Positions 5,451-6,174 of a DNA stretch of 6,174 nucleotides are shown here, one piece after another (position 1 is the first letter of the stretch; every line of letters starts with the position of its first letter). The notes beneath the pieces are model-generated. The model was not told where the DNA came from, ran no database searches, and worked only from the letters and a program-made list of their open reading frames with translations. A program made the position numbers and the translations under genes. This stretch comes from Bdellovibrionales bacterium (GTDB taxonomy: Bacteria > Bdellovibrionota > Bdellovibrionia > Bdellovibrionales > UBA840). The stretch lies in NCBI GenBank assembly GCA_020434605.1, contig JAGRAL010000413.1:1-6174 (forward strand), written 5' to 3'.

Positions 5451-6174
5451 AACTCAGCCGCATTACTAAAATTGCAAACATTAGTAGCCCGCATTTAAAA
5501 GTCTCCAGCCTGGGCGATATTAAAGTCAAAAACTCAAATCTACCTATCCTTTCATTTTGTGTTGGCCCTGACGACCCAAGCCTACCTACTTTTGGTTTAT
5601 TTGGTGGGGTACATGGCCTAGAAAAAGTGGGCACGCATATCGTTTTGTACTACCTAGAAAGTTTATTGCAACAGCTTAAGTGGGATGAAAACTTACAAAA
5701 GCAATTTAAATCCATGCGCCTGGTAAGTATACCTATGATCAACCCAGCCGGAGTATATTTAAAAACTCGAAGTAATGGCAATGGAGTGGACTTAATGCGA
5801 AATGCACCGGTTGAGTCCACGGAAAAAGTTCCTTATCTTATTGGTGGTCAAAGTTATTCAAATCGCCTGCCATGGTACCGTGGTGATACAAACAACATGG
5901 AAACTGAGACTTTGGCGGTAATTAATTTTGTAAAAAAAGAAATGTTCTCCTCTACATTTAGTATGGCATTAGATATTCACTCAGGGTTTGGTTTAAGGGA
6001 TAGGCTCTGGTATCCGTATGCAAAAACAAAAAAGCCTTTTCCGCTTGAGCCTACTGCACTCAGTTTTAAAAACCTTATCGACAAAGCACATCCTTTTCAT
6101 GTGTATAAGGTAGAGCCGCAAAGTCATAGCTACACTACACACGGCGATCTATGGGATTACTTGTTTGACATGAA
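5435..6174 (+). CDS. M14-family zinc carboxypeptidase, 3' end beyond the window
   Basis: The visible 246 residues carry the M14 signature: GGVHGLE gives zinc ligands H60 and E63 (HxxE), INPAGV (102-107) and NGVDLMRN (116-123) match the conserved NPDG and DxNRN-type substrate segments with R122, and LDIHSGFG supplies the third ligand H182. SYTTHGDLWDY (231-241) fits the region before the catalytic glutamate, which would lie past the window end. No signal peptide is visible, so this copy appears cytoplasmic. M14 enzymes cleave C-terminal residues from peptides, and some act on peptidoglycan peptides or on protein tails such as polyglutamate; the substrate here is not readable. ATG 5435 is used because it avoids overlap with the arfB-like frame; an in-frame ATG at 5411 would add eight residues (MNSTYIDC). 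Neither has a clear ribosome site. The gene is divergent from the arfB-like gene. Confidence 0.88.
   Translation, partial: MNDFEELSRITKIANISSPHLKVSSLGDIKVKNSNLPILSFCVGPDDPSLPTFGLFGGVHGLEKVGTHIVLYYLESLLQQLKWDENLQKQFKSMRLVSIPMINPAGVYLKTRSNGNGVDLMRNAPVESTEKVPYLIGGQSYSNRLPWYRGDTNNMETETLAVINFVKKEMFSSTFSMALDIHSGFGLRDRLWYPYAKTKKPFPLEPTALSFKNLIDKAHPFHVYKVEPQSHSYTTHGDLWDYLFDM

Noticed and set aside
5422..5634. 70-codon minus-strand open frame just upstream of the arfB-like gene
   Set aside because: It is antisense to the start of the M14 gene, whose HxxE motif and homology-like segments are convincing. Its product shows no recognisable features.
1..6174. Defence system, CRISPR, prophage or insertion sequence
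   Set aside because: I saw no transposase, integrase, nuclease, reverse transcriptase, repeat array or terminal inverted repeats. Every well-supported gene fits ordinary metabolic, envelope or translation families.

Overview
The window is AT-rich, densely packed bacterial DNA with short intergenic gaps. It holds eight protein-coding genes and no RNA gene, mobile element or CRISPR array that I can see. Two lipoproteins with clear lipoboxes, one with an OmpA/MotB-type peptidoglycan-binding domain, point to a Gram-negative, diderm cell. The base composition, the MIDAS-type VWA lipoprotein and the M14 carboxypeptidase resemble what I know from Bdellovibrio-like predatory bacteria (Bdellovibrionota). 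That placement is inference from general resemblance, not from a search.

Bases 1-2941, plus strand: four genes in one tight, apparently translationally coupled operon. They are a 5'-truncated gene with a possible ferritin-like diiron motif, an epoxide-hydrolase-type alpha/beta hydrolase with a full set of catalytic residues, an M24 ('pita-bread') metalloprotein with all five metal ligands, and a classical NAD(H)-type short-chain dehydrogenase. Junctions are 1 nt apart, then a 44-nt overlap, then a 1-nt overlap. The mix of a possible oxygenase, an epoxide hydrolase and an SDR suggests small-molecule or lipid modification, but the substrate cannot be read from the sequence. The promoter lies before the window.

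Bases 2938-5421, minus strand: in transcription order, an ArfB-like peptide-release factor, an OmpA-family lipoprotein with a strong ribosome binding site and its own intrinsic terminator, and a secreted VWA-domain lipoprotein. The VWA gene converges on the plus-strand operon with a 4-nt overlap of the stop codons. Both lipoproteins should sit in the periplasm or outer membrane.

Bases 5411-6174, plus strand: the first part of an M14 zinc carboxypeptidase gene, divergent from arfB and cut off by the window end. Its zinc ligands H60, E63 and H182 are visible; the catalytic glutamate would lie beyond the window.

Nothing here clearly forms a new defence or mobile system. The most interesting items are the four-gene enzyme operon and the start region shared by arfB and the carboxypeptidase gene.
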